Assembly (NCBI RefSeq): GCF_027922265.1 | Contig: NZ_BSFI01000023.1 | Coordinates: 224,808 to 288,807 of the forward strand | From: Hansschlegelia plantiphila | Lineage (GTDB): Bacteria; Pseudomonadota; Alphaproteobacteria; Rhizobiales; Methylopilaceae | Direction: 5' to 3' | DNA: 64,000 bases | In this document: piece by piece, positions 16,105-24,247 of the stretch | Position numbering within the stretch: the stretch's first letter is position 1 | How the letters are laid out: every line of letters starts with the position of its first letter | The notes under the pieces: model-generated | The model's database searches: none | Told to the model about the DNA's origin: nothing | What the model saw: the letters and a program-made list of their open reading frames with translations, nothing else | Made by a program: the position numbers and the translations under genes

Positions 16105-17333
16105 CGGCGTTCGCGCTCGCGAAGGAGCGACTCGGCCTCAAGCTCAGGAAGAAGCGCTCGCTTTGGCTCGTCGGCGAGGACCGCGCCTCTTTCGAGGCCG
16201 CGGCCCCGCTGATCGCCGCCGCGGCCGAGCGCTACGAGCGCATGCGCATCGTGCTGTCGGGGCCGCCAGCGCTGCGCGTCTGGCTCGCGGAGCGCTTCCC
16301 CGACGCGGTGGCGCACGCCGCGCCCTATCCGTTCCTCGCCGCGGCCCGCCGCTTCCTTGCGCATGGCAGCTTCCGCTCGATCCTCGCGCTCGACGGCGTC
16401 GCGCTGCCGCCGGCGCTGATCAAAGCCGTCGCCCTCGAGGGCATGGCGCTGCTCGCGCTCCGCACCCGCGCCGCCGCGCCGCCGGCCCGGCCGGAGGTCG
16501 CGCGCGCGGCCGAGGCCCAGCTCTCCCTCGCCGAAGGAGTCGATGCGGCGCTGGACGAGATCCGTCCGTTTCTCGCCCGCGACCACAAGAAGCGCCGGAA
16601 GAAGAACGGCCTCAGCCCGTCGAACGTGGTGCTCGGCTGGTCGCGCCGACCGCTGGTCAGCAGATTGATCGCCTGGCGGGTCGAGAGGATCGCGGACATC
16701 GCAGACCTCGCGCGGCGGCTCGGCCGCCCGCAGACGATCCTGTGCCTCGGCAACGGGCCGTCATCGGAAGACCCGCGTCTCGACGACGTCGCCTATGACG
16801 CGCTGTTCCGCGTCAACCAGAGCTGGCGGGCGAGAGGCCGCTTCGTCGACCCGGCGGTCCTCTTCACCGGCAATCGCCAGGTGATGGAGGACTTCGAAGG
16901 CGTGATCTTCGGCCTGCAGACCAACCACGCCGAGATCCGTCTCGCCAAGGGCCGCATCCTGGCCGCGAAGGGAGGCTCCACACGGTTCTTCCGGGTGGAC
17001 GAGATCACCGATCCGATCGGCGCCCACAGCTGGGGCGCGTTCCGCCCGAGCAACGGCGCCGCCATGGTCGCGACCGCCGTCGCGCTGAAGCCGAAAAAGC
17101 TGGTGATCGCCGGCATCGACCTGTTCCGGCACCCGGAAGGGGCCTATCCCGGCGACTCGGCCACGCCGAACGCTTTTGTCACGGCCCACGACGCCGACGC
17201 CGAACTCGGCTTCCTTCTCAGCCTGTTGGACGGTTTCGACGGCGAGCTTTTGATCTTGAGCAATGTGCTCCGCGAGGCGTTGGACCATCATCGCGCGACC
17301 GCTCGGTTGCCCGAACCCGCCGCCGGGCGTTAA
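16101..17333 (+). CDS. GT29 (sialyltransferase)-like glycosyltransferase with Kdo-transferase-like N-terminus
   Basis: 410 residues. The N-terminal ~130 residues (KRSLWLVGEDRASFEAAAPL...) resemble the donor-side lobe of KdtA-like enzymes. The C-terminal half has the order of GT29 sialyl motifs: LCLGNGPSSEDPRLDD, then ALFRVNQSWRARG, then a motif S-like PSNGAAMVATAVALKPKKLVIAGIDLF split over residues about 315-340. Together they suggest transfer of an acidic nonulosonic or Kdo-type sugar to an envelope glycan or glycolipid. ATGA overlap couples it to the ELM1 gene. Neither substrate can be stated from the sequence; the two-domain arrangement is unusual for a bacterial GT29-like protein. Confidence 0.68.
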   Translation: MTAFALAKERLGLKLRKKRSLWLVGEDRASFEAAAPLIAAAAERYERMRIVLSGPPALRVWLAERFPDAVAHAAPYPFLAAARRFLAHGSFRSILALDGVALPPALIKAVALEGMALLALRTRAAAPPARPEVARAAEAQLSLAEGVDAALDEIRPFLARDHKKRRKKNGLSPSNVVLGWSRRPLVSRLIAWRVERIADIADLARRLGRPQTILCLGNGPSSEDPRLDDVAYDALFRVNQSWRARGRFVDPAVLFTGNRQVMEDFEGVIFGLQTNHAEIRLAKGRILAAKGGSTRFFRVDEITDPIGAHSWGAFRPSNGAAMVATAVALKPKKLVIAGIDLFRHPEGAYPGDSATPNAFVTAHDADAELGFLLSLLDGFDGELLILSNVLREALDHHRATARLPEPAAGR

Positions 17334-17388
17334 AATGGTCTGAACAACTCCGGCGCGGTTTCTGCGACGGCCCTCGAATAATTCTAAG

Positions 17389-18738
17389 ATGAGAGAAGAC
17401 GTGTCAAACAATCCAGGTCGGCACAGCCGGTACGAAACCAAGTGGTATCATCGCCAGCCGAGCTTCTGGTTCCGCAAGGACCGTCCTCGGCCTGAGGGCC
17501 ATCGCCTCGCCCCCGAGGTCGTGCGGTTCGACGCGGAGCCCGGCGTGACGCCGAGCGAGAAGCCGCCCGTGCGCATCTTCCTCGGCACCGAGCCGCTGCA
17601 GGCGCGCGCCGAACGCATCTTCCTGTGGTCGGTCAAGCAGCATCGCGATCCGGCGCGCGTCTACGAGATCTATCTGATGAAGGATCTCAAGGGCTATGAT
17701 CGCCACGGCTGGAAGACCGGCTTCACCAACTTCCGCTACGCGATCCCAGGCCTCGCCGGCAATCACGGCCGGGCGATCTACAACGACGTCGACCAGATCT
17801 ACCTCGCCGACCCCGCCGAAATGTTCGACATGGACATGAAGGGCGCCGGGGCGCTCGCGATCAATCCGGGCGAAGACTCGGTGATGCTGATCGATTGCGA
17901 CGTGATGGCCAAGCATTGGCCGATCGCCGAAGTCGGCCTGCCCGGCATGAAGAAGAAGCGCTTCCGCAACGCCGCGACGGAGCTGAAGCTCTGGGGCGAA
18001 CTGCCGGGCGTATGGAACGCGCGCGACGACGAGTTCAACGCCGCGCAGTCCAAGTGCTTCCACTTCACCACGCTGCAGACGCAGCCGTGGCGCCCGTTCC
18101 CGGACCAGATCCGCTACAGCGATCACCCGGATGGCGAGGTCTGGTTCGCGCTGGAGCGTTCGGCCGACCGCGCGCGGTTCACCGGCTTCACCCGCGAGAA
18201 GCCGAGCCCGAGCTTCGCCGCGGCGCTCGCGCGGCTGGGCAACGGCTCGCCTGCGGCGACGGACGCCGCCGCTGACGCCGCGGAAATCGCCAAGCTCGCG
18301 TCCGCGACCGGCGCCAAGACCGTGCTCGACTATTCCGCCCCTGCGCCCGGCGGCGCGGCCCGCGCCTGGAGCGGCCTCGCCGTCACCGCGCGCGACGTGT
18401 CCAAGCCGCCGTTCGCCGAGCCCGTCGCCGGATCGTTCGACGGCGTGGTCGCGATCGACTCGCTGTCCGGCGTGCCGGAAGAGGACGTCGCCTGGGCGCT
18501 CGACGAGCTGTTCGCGGCCGCCGGCCGCTTCGTCTACGTGTCCGTCGTCAGCGACGCCTCGCGGATGATGGAGGGCGCAGCCCCGCTGCCGGCGGAATGG
18601 TGGAAGATGCAGCTCGAGCTCGCGGCGAACCGTACGCCCGGCCGTCGCTGGAAGCTGCTTGTCGCGGGTGAAAGCGCCTCGGGCGACGAGAAGGCCCACG
18701 CCTTTGGCGGCGGCGCCGAGCAGGCGAGAGCCGCCTGA
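17389..18738 (+). CDS. Glycosyltransferase (GT8-like) fused to a methyltransferase-like C-terminal domain
   Basis: 449 residues. The first ~250 residues form a GT-A type domain: PVRIFLGTEPLQARAERIF, then LMKDLKGYDRHGW..GFTNFRYAIP, and the metal-binding D-x-D in IYNDVDQIYLADP. A low-complexity alanine-rich linker (about 275-305) leads to a Rossmann-like module (AKTVLDYSAPAPGG, then GSFDGVVAIDSLSGVPEED) reminiscent of class I methyltransferases, with a weakened SAM-binding glycine motif. It likely modifies surface glycan in concert with the two genes upstream. The start is uncertain: ATG 17389, or GTG 17401 four codons later; neither has a strong ribosome binding site. The gene is followed by a palindrome at 18753. 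Confidence 0.72.
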   Translation: MREDVSNNPGRHSRYETKWYHRQPSFWFRKDRPRPEGHRLAPEVVRFDAEPGVTPSEKPPVRIFLGTEPLQARAERIFLWSVKQHRDPARVYEIYLMKDLKGYDRHGWKTGFTNFRYAIPGLAGNHGRAIYNDVDQIYLADPAEMFDMDMKGAGALAINPGEDSVMLIDCDVMAKHWPIAEVGLPGMKKKRFRNAATELKLWGELPGVWNARDDEFNAAQSKCFHFTTLQTQPWRPFPDQIRYSDHPDGEVWFALERSADRARFTGFTREKPSPSFAAALARLGNGSPAATDAAADAAEIAKLASATGAKTVLDYSAPAPGGAARAWSGLAVTARDVSKPPFAEPVAGSFDGVVAIDSLSGVPEEDVAWALDELFAAAGRFVYVSVVSDASRMMEGAAPLPAEWWKMQLELAANRTPGRRWKLLVAGESASGDEKAHAFGGGAEQARAA

Positions 18739-18752
18739 GCTTCAAACTGTCT

Positions 18753-18782
18753 CCGTCATGCCCGCAGATGCGGGCATGACGG
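18753..18782. repeat. REP-like perfect palindrome
   Basis: CCGTCATGCCCGC-AGAT-GCGGGCATGACGG has 13-base arms with no mismatch and a four-base loop. It sits 14 bases after the GT/methyltransferase stop and just beyond the 3' end of a convergent small gene. The CGTCATGCCCG core is seen in dispersed intergenic palindromes of Hyphomicrobiales. There is no thymine tail on either side, so it may stabilise 3' ends rather than be a classical terminator. I saw no second copy in this window. Confidence 0.75.
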
Positions 18783-18817
18783 TCGTGATCGGCTGTCCCG
18801 CTGCGCCGGCGGCTTCC

Positions 18818-19009
18818 TCAGTTCGCGGTTTCGGGCTCGAGTTCGGATTCCGACACGTGTCGGAGACGGCCGTCGTCCAGACACTGGACCCGATAGCCGG
18901 GTTGTCCGTTCTCCGAGGGAAGACAGGCGACGACTTCCGCCGTCTGCGCTTTGGGCCCAAGCGGGCTTCCGACGAAACGCGCACGGGCGCCGACCTTGTA
19001 AGCGTGCAT
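18818..19009 (-). CDS. Small conserved-looking hypothetical protein
   Basis: 63 residues (MHAYKVGARARFVGSPLGPK at the start; GYRVQCLDDGRLRHVSESEL near the end). A strong ribosome binding site GGAGA lies six bases before ATG 19009, and codons follow the local GC-rich bias. The pattern of short beta-strand segments (VGARARFVG, AEVVACL, YRVQCL, HVSESEL) suggests a small SH3-like barrel of the kind common in alphaproteobacterial hypothetical proteins; its biochemical role is unknown. It stands alone between the glycan operon and the next small gene, transcribed convergently towards the palindrome at 18753. Confidence 0.7.
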   Translation of the reverse strand: MHAYKVGARARFVGSPLGPKAQTAEVVACLPSENGQPGYRVQCLDDGRLRHVSESELEPETAN

Positions 19010-19272
19010 CGCGATTCTCCAGTTTCAGCCCCAAACATGATGCGCGCAGGCCGGGGGACCAGTGCGCCAGTTCGGAAACCGGCTGGAGCGACCGCGCCCT
19101 GCGGCGCCGCGTCGTCTGCGAAGTCACGGATCGCGCATAGGAAAAGGGGGGCGAAGCCCACCGTCGCCGCTCGTGTTTCAAAAATTTATGGCGCCGCCAC
19201 AAAAGTGTCTTGAAGGCTGCTCCCAGTCATCTATCTTCGACCATAGTCCAACGGGTTCGGATGGAGGAAGAG

Positions 19273-19449
19273 GTGTCCTACACGGTCATTTCGCAGGCGG
19301 ATCGGGGTCCGGTCGCCACTGTCGTTCCCGGCGTCATCGACGCCCTCGCCCTTGCGCGGCAGCGGGAGTCCGACGCCCAGATCACCATTGCGGCCGCAGA
19401 CGGCTGGATCCTGACGATCGAAGAGCTGGAAGAACTCGCGAAGACCTAA
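19273..19449 (+). CDS. Small hypothetical protein
   Basis: 58 residues from GTG 19273, which has an excellent GGAGG five bases upstream; an in-frame ATG at 19261 overlaps that Shine-Dalgarno and is less likely. The sequence (VSYTVISQADRGPVATVVPG, then ALALARQRESDAQITIAAAD, GWILTIEELEELAKT) looks like one alpha/beta domain with a conserved-looking DRGP turn. No family is recognised. It is followed 39 bases later by a strong intrinsic terminator, so it forms a monocistronic unit. The preceding ~60 bases are comparatively AT-rich and may contain its promoter. Confidence 0.7.
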   Translation: MSYTVISQADRGPVATVVPGVIDALALARQRESDAQITIAAADGWILTIEELEELAKT

Positions 19450-19488
19450 GTCTGCGCCTCCGGGCTTCAGAGGGATCCAAACGATTTG

Positions 19489-19527
19489 AAAGGGAGGCCG
19501 CGGCGACGCGGCCTCCCTTTAGTTTTT
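19489..19527 (+). terminator. Intrinsic terminator
   Basis: A perfect 14-base stem (AAAGGGAGGCCGCG with CGCGGCCTCCCTTT), loop GCGA, followed by AGTTTTT. It ends the transcript of the small gene at 19273-19449. The remaining bases up to the lrgA-type gene at 19705 show nothing recognisable. Confidence 0.92.
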
Positions 19528-19704
19528 CCTCGGGCCGGTCTCGTTGCGGAGAAGGGAGACTAGAGCGTTCTCCCAAGCCGCCGGGCGGCCGTCGGGGCCG
19601 TCGAGGCGGATGGTCTTGCTCCGCCGGGATGCGGCGCTTCGCGATTGATCCGTTTCCGCGTGCGGGCGAAGACTGAGCGCCCGACCTCACCGCGGAGATC
19701 GCCG

Positions 19705-20088
19705 ATGCTGCAAGGCCTGTTCGTCCTGCTGCTGTTCCAGCTTTTGGGCGAGACTGTCGCCCGCGGGCTCGGCTTGCCCGTGCCGGGTCCGGTGATCGGC
19801 GTCGTCCTGCTGGTGGCGGCGCTCGCGATCCGCGCCCGCTGGAGACGGGGAGAGGCGGCGAAGGGCGGACCCTTGCCGGTCGAGACCGCCGCGGACGGCC
19901 TGCTCCGGCATCTCGGCCTGCTGTTCGTTCCTGCGGGGGTCGGCGTGGCGCAGAGCTACCACGCGCTCGGCGGCCAGCTCCTGGCGGTCGGCGCAGCGCT
20001 GGTTGGGTCGACGGCGATCACGCTCGTCGTGACAGTCGCGGTCTTCCGACTGGTGTCCCGCGGCGTCGAGCGGAGCGCCGGCCGGTGA
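19705..20088 (+). CDS. CidA/LrgA family membrane protein
   Basis: 127 residues with four hydrophobic segments. Family features are LQGLFVLLLFQLLGETVARG at the start, the LPVPGPVIGVVLLVAAL helix, and LGLLFVPAGVGVAQSY, the conserved FVPAGVGV loop. LrgA/CidA proteins are holin-like and act with an LrgB-type partner; in bacteria and plastids they have been linked to murein hydrolase control and to export of pyruvate or glycolate. Start ATG 19705 follows CGGAGATC. Overlaps lrgB by four bases (GTGA at 20085). Confidence 0.9.
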   Translation: MLQGLFVLLLFQLLGETVARGLGLPVPGPVIGVVLLVAALAIRARWRRGEAAKGGPLPVETAADGLLRHLGLLFVPAGVGVAQSYHALGGQLLAVGAALVGSTAITLVVTVAVFRLVSRGVERSAGR

Positions 20089-20819
20089 CCACGCCGCAGT
20101 CCGAGCGGTTCTTCGAACTCTGGGTGTTCCTGTCGACCAGCCCGCTGCTGTGGCTGACCGTCACCATAGGCGCGTTCCTGACGGCCCAGCGCATCGCCGC
20201 GCTCGCAGGCGGGCATCCGATCGTCAATCCCGTGCTGCTGTCGATCATAGCGATCGTGGTGGTGCTGAAGCTCACCGGCACGGATTACCGCAGCTATTTC
20301 GAGGGCGCGCAGTTCGTGCATTTCGCCCTGGGTCCGGCGACGGTCGCCCTCGGCGTTTCGCTGTTCCGCAACCGCGCGCTCGTGCGCCACGACGTCCTGC
20401 CCATCGCAGCCGCGCTGCTGGTCGGGGCGCCGGTCGCCTGCCTTTCGGTGGTCCTGCTTGCGCGGGCGTTCGGGTTGGGCCCCGACATCACGCTGGCGCT
20501 GGCGCCGAAGTCGGTCACCGTCAGCATCGCGCTCGGCATAGCGAACGAGATCCATGCCGATCCCGGCCTGACGGCGGTGTTCGCAATCGCGACCGGAATC
20601 ACCGGGGCGGTGATCGTGACGCCGCTGATGAACGCGCTTGGGATCAGGGACTACGCCGCCCGCGGTTTCGCGGCGGGCCTGGCCTCGCATGGCATCGGCA
20701 CCGCCCGCGCCTTCCAGGTCGACGATGCGGCCGGCGCCTTCGCGGGCCTGGCCATGGCGCTCAACGCCGTTCTGACCGCGCTGCTCGCGCCCGTCGTGCT
20801 GGCGCTCCTCATGCCGTGA
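20085..20819 (+). CDS. LrgB/CidB family membrane protein
   Basis: 244 residues, start GTG 20085 coupled to the LrgA-type gene. Multiple membrane helices. The family-diagnostic LALAPKSVTVSIALGIANEI (about residues 140-160) and the ASHGIGTARAFQ motif (about 205) are both present. It is the second half of the LrgAB/PLGG1-type pair; in bacteria such pairs are controlled by carbon status. Its stop lies four bases from the convergent stop of the amino-acid permease gene, leaving no room for a separate terminator on either side. Confidence 0.92.
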   Translation: MTTPQSERFFELWVFLSTSPLLWLTVTIGAFLTAQRIAALAGGHPIVNPVLLSIIAIVVVLKLTGTDYRSYFEGAQFVHFALGPATVALGVSLFRNRALVRHDVLPIAAALLVGAPVACLSVVLLARAFGLGPDITLALAPKSVTVSIALGIANEIHADPGLTAVFAIATGITGAVIVTPLMNALGIRDYAARGFAAGLASHGIGTARAFQVDDAAGAFAGLAMALNAVLTALLAPVVLALLMP

Positions 20820-20823
20820 CGCT

Positions 20824-21861
20824 TCAGTTCCGGCGGCGTTCCAGCCAAAGACTGTAGCGCGAGGCGGCGAAGCACAGGGCGAAATAGACCGCGCCGGCGA
20901 ACACGAAGGCCTCGTCGTAGAAGCCGAGCCATGCGGGATCGCTCGCGGCCGCGCGGGCGGCGTTGAGCAGGTCGAAGATGCCGACCGCCGCCACCAGCGA
21001 CGTGCTCTGCAGCACGCCGATCGCAAGCGTGACAAGGGCAGGCGCGACCGCGCGCAGAGCCTGCGGCAGGATCACCAGGCGCAGCGCCTGCCACGGCCCG
21101 AAGCCGAGCGCCGCCGTGGCCTCGAACTGGCTGTCCGGGATCGATTGGAGCCCGGCGCGGATGATCTCCGCGAGATAGGCCGAGAAGAACAGGGTGATTG
21201 CGATCTGGACCGACAGCAGCGTGTCGAACGACACGCCTGGCGGCAAAGCGAGCGGCAGGACCAGCGTGGCTGCGTAGAGCACCGCGATCAGCGGCACGCC
21301 GCGGGCGAGTTCGATGAAGCCGAGGCAAAGCCAGCGGACGACCGGCAGCTCCGAGCGGCGGCCGAGCGCAAGCGCGATCGCAAGCGGAAAAGCCCCGCCG
21401 AGAGCGCCGATCGACATCAGCAGCGACAGCGGCAGCCCGCCCCAGCGCGAGGTCTCGACAGCCGCCACGCCCGGCCAGCCGCGCAGCAGCAGGCAGGCGA
21501 CGGCGAGCGCCGCGATCCACGCGACGAGCAGTTTGGCCGACCAGACGCGCGGCCACGCGGAGACGCCGAGCATCAGGAGGACAAGCGCCAGCGCCCCCGC
21601 CGCCCGCCACTGCTCGGCGAAGGGATAGAAGCCGAACAGGATGAAGCGAAGTTTCGCCGCGATGAAGGCCCAACAGGCGCCGTCGCGGGCCGCGCAGGCC
21701 TCCGGGCCGCCGGCCCAGGTCGCGTCGAGCACCATCCAGCGGAGCATCGGGGGCAGCGCCCAGGCGAGCGCCGCCAGCGCGACCAGGGTGATCGCGGTGT
21801 TGCCCCATGTCCCGAACAGCCCGGCCCAGAGCCGCCGTCCGGCGTCGGCCGTCCGGCTCAT
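20824..21861 (-). CDS. aapM: Amino-acid ABC transporter permease (AapM-like)
   Basis: 345 residues. N-terminal helices, a large extra segment (about 45-180) typical of AapM/BztC-type permeases, then a HisM-type core with the coupling motif EATAALGFGPWQALRLVILPQALR near residue 255 (split by the EAA loop glycine). Start ATG 21861 overlaps the stop of aapQ (ATGA). Such permeases form a heterodimer with AapQ to import general L-amino acids, mainly glutamate, glutamine and aspartate. The ATPase gene aapP, normally next in this operon, is absent: lrgB runs in from the other side four bases beyond the stop. Confidence 0.9.
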   Translation of the reverse strand: MSRTADAGRRLWAGLFGTWGNTAITLVALAALAWALPPMLRWMVLDATWAGGPEACAARDGACWAFIAAKLRFILFGFYPFAEQWRAAGALALVLLMLGVSAWPRVWSAKLLVAWIAALAVACLLLRGWPGVAAVETSRWGGLPLSLLMSIGALGGAFPLAIALALGRRSELPVVRWLCLGFIELARGVPLIAVLYAATLVLPLALPPGVSFDTLLSVQIAITLFFSAYLAEIIRAGLQSIPDSQFEATAALGFGPWQALRLVILPQALRAVAPALVTLAIGVLQSTSLVAAVGIFDLLNAARAAASDPAWLGFYDEAFVFAGAVYFALCFAASRYSLWLERRRN

Positions 21862-23006
21862 GGCGCCGCGAACCCGCGGGCGGCGAGCTTCGCGTCGTAG
21901 CGGTTCATCACGGTCGAGACCGAGAGGTTCAGCGCGAGATAGGCGGCGACCATGATGAGGATGGTCTCGACCGCGTGGCCGGACTGGTTCGCGCTGGTGC
22001 TGATGACGCTGACGAGGTCGGGGAAGCCGATCGCGACGGCGAGACTCGAATTCTTGGTGAGGTCGAGATAGCTTGAGATCATCAGCGGCACGATCACGCG
22101 CAGCGCCTGAGGCATGACCACGAGCCGGAGCGCCTGACCGCGCGAAAGGCCGAGCGAATGGGCCGCCTCCCATTGCCCTTCGGGCACGGATTGCAGGCCC
22201 GCCCGCACGACCTCCGAGATGATCGCGGAGGAATGCACGGTGAGGCCTGCGAGCAGCGCGAGGAATTCCGGCGATATCCCGAAACCGCCCGAGACGTTGA
22301 AGGTCCCGAGCCGCGGGGCGTCGATCGAAAGGCCGGGGTCGCCGAACAGCGCAGCGCCAAGGGACGCGGCGGCCAGCAGCGCCGCCGCCGACAGAAGAAG
22401 GCGGGCGTTCCGGGGACGCCTGAAGGCCGCATAGCCTGCGGTCGCGACAGCGACAGTGAAGCCGGCGAGGACGGTCCAGGCAAGGCCGCCCTCGGCTGCG
22501 ATCCACGGGAAGAACACGCCGCGATTGGTGAGGAAGACGCCCTCGACGGGCATGAGCGCCCGCCGCGGCGCCGGCAAGGCGTGCATGGTCGCGCTCCAGA
22601 AGAACAGCTGCAGCAGCAGCGGCGTATTGCGGACGACTTCGACATAGGCCTGCACCAGACCCTTCAGCAGAAGGTTGCCGGAGAGCCGGGCGACGCCGAG
22701 CGTGACGCCCAGAATTGTCGCCAGCGCGCAGCCCGCGATCGCCACCATGATGGTGTTGAGCAGCCCGACGAGCAGCGCCCGGGCGAAGCTGTCGCTCGCC
22801 GAGTAGGGGATCAGGCTTTCGCCGATCTCGAAATTCGCCGGCCGCCCGAGGAAGCCGAAACCGGGGGTCAGCCCCGCCCGCGCCATGTTCTGCAGCACGT
22901 CGGCGGCGACGAGCGCGACAAGCGCGAGCGTGGCGGCGAGCAGCGCCGCCTGGACCAGGAAACCGCGCCGTCCGCCCAACGATCGCGTGGGGGCCGTCCG
23001 GCTCAA
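21858..23006 (-). CDS. aapQ: Amino-acid ABC transporter permease (AapQ-like)
   Basis: 382 residues. The start region (RSLGGRRGFLVQAALLAATL), the extended periplasmic insert (about 130-180, FLTNRGVFFPWIAAEGGLAW) and the EAA coupling loop (EAAHSLGLSRGQALRLVVMP, near 300) are characteristic of AapQ/BztB proteins. It forms the membrane channel with AapM. Four bases separate its start from the stop of the binding-protein gene, so the three genes form one operon. Confidence 0.9.
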   Translation of the reverse strand: MSRTAPTRSLGGRRGFLVQAALLAATLALVALVAADVLQNMARAGLTPGFGFLGRPANFEIGESLIPYSASDSFARALLVGLLNTIMVAIAGCALATILGVTLGVARLSGNLLLKGLVQAYVEVVRNTPLLLQLFFWSATMHALPAPRRALMPVEGVFLTNRGVFFPWIAAEGGLAWTVLAGFTVAVATAGYAAFRRPRNARLLLSAAALLAAASLGAALFGDPGLSIDAPRLGTFNVSGGFGISPEFLALLAGLTVHSSAIISEVVRAGLQSVPEGQWEAAHSLGLSRGQALRLVVMPQALRVIVPLMISSYLDLTKNSSLAVAIGFPDLVSVISTSANQSGHAVETILIMVAAYLALNLSVSTVMNRYDAKLAARGFAAP

Positions 23007-23010
23007 GCCG

Positions 23011-24045
23011 TCACCGGAACGGCGGCGCGTAGAGCAGGCCGCCAGCGGTCCACGGCCGGTTCAGGCCGCGCTCGAAGCCGATCTTCGTCGCAGGCCCGAC
23101 GTTCCGCTCGAAGATCTCGCCGTAATTGCCGAGGGCCTTCACGATCGCATAGGCGAATTTCGGGTCGAGCTGGGTCGCGGCGCCCAGGCTCGGATCGACG
23201 CCGAGGAAGCGCCGGATCGACGGGTCGGGACTCGCGAGCTTCTCGTCGACGTTCTGCGAGGTGATTCCGAGCTCCTCGGACTGGATCAGGGCGTAGACCG
23301 TCCAGTTGACGATCTCGAGCCAGCGGTCGTCGCCCCAGCGGATCGCCGGCGCCAGCGGCTCCTTCGAGATGCGCTCGGGCAGCAGCACATAGTCCTCGGG
23401 GGTCTTCAGCAGCGCGCGCTTCAGGCCGAGATCGGAGGCGTCCTGGGTCATCACATCGCAGCGGCCGGCTTCGAACGCCTTGATGAACTCGCGCGTGTCC
23501 TCGATCGCGACCGGCTTGAAGGCGATCTTGTTGGCGCGGAAGAAGTCCGAAATGTTGAGCTCGCCCGTCGTGCCGGTCTGGATGCAGACGGTCGCGCCGT
23601 CGAGATCCTTGCCCGAGGTTACGCCGAGCTTCTTCGGCACCAGCAGGCCCTGGCCGTCGTAGAACACCACCGGCCCGAAATGGAAGCCGAGCTGCAGCGC
23701 GCGGGTGATGGTCTCGGTGACGCCGGAGAGCAGGATGTCGAACTCGCCGGACTGCAGCGCCGGCAGCCGCTGCTGCGGCGAGGCCGAGACGAACTCGACC
23801 TTGTCCGGATCGTTGAACACGGCGATCGCGAGCGCGCGGCCGATGTCGACGAAGAAGCCCTGCCAGCGGCCGCTCGAATCCGGCGAGAAGAAGCCGGGCT
23901 GCGTGCCGACGCCCACCTTGACGGCGCCGCGCTCCCTGATTTTGTCGAGTGTGGGACCGGCGAAGGCTGGGCTCGGCGCAAACGTCGCGACAGCCAGCAC
24001 GAAGGTCGCGACCAGCCTCGCCGGCAGGAGTTTCGGATACGCCAT
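23011..24045 (-). CDS. aapJ: Amino-acid ABC transporter substrate-binding protein (AapJ-like)
   Basis: 344 residues with a Sec signal peptide (ARLVATFVLAVATFAPSPAFA, cleavage after AFA about residue 29). Mature-protein motifs include TLDKIRERGAVKVGVGTQPG and the QTGTTGELNISDFF loop of AapJ-type binding proteins. It captures amino acids in the periplasm for AapQM. It is the first gene of the operon and divergent from glutaminase (24248) across a 202-base region, consistent with joint use of glutamine: import plus deamidation. I see no clear -24/-12 promoter in that region. Confidence 0.92.
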   Translation of the reverse strand: MAYPKLLPARLVATFVLAVATFAPSPAFAGPTLDKIRERGAVKVGVGTQPGFFSPDSSGRWQGFFVDIGRALAIAVFNDPDKVEFVSASPQQRLPALQSGEFDILLSGVTETITRALQLGFHFGPVVFYDGQGLLVPKKLGVTSGKDLDGATVCIQTGTTGELNISDFFRANKIAFKPVAIEDTREFIKAFEAGRCDVMTQDASDLGLKRALLKTPEDYVLLPERISKEPLAPAIRWGDDRWLEIVNWTVYALIQSEELGITSQNVDEKLASPDPSIRRFLGVDPSLGAATQLDPKFAYAIVKALGNYGEIFERNVGPATKIGFERGLNRPWTAGGLLYAPPFR

Positions 24046-24247
24046 TCAGCCTCTCGAGCGGCCGCGATCCGGACCGGCGGCCGGTGAAATTCCGCGTTGC
24101 GGCGCCCGCCGACAATGACGGCGAGGGGCGCCGTTTTCAACCGACGGAAGCCCTCGCGCGAGCCTCGGATAAGATGCCGCGCTTGCGTCTCCAGCCGCCG
24201 TAACCGAGACAGGACGGACGCCTGAAACGCGAACCGACCGAGATCGC

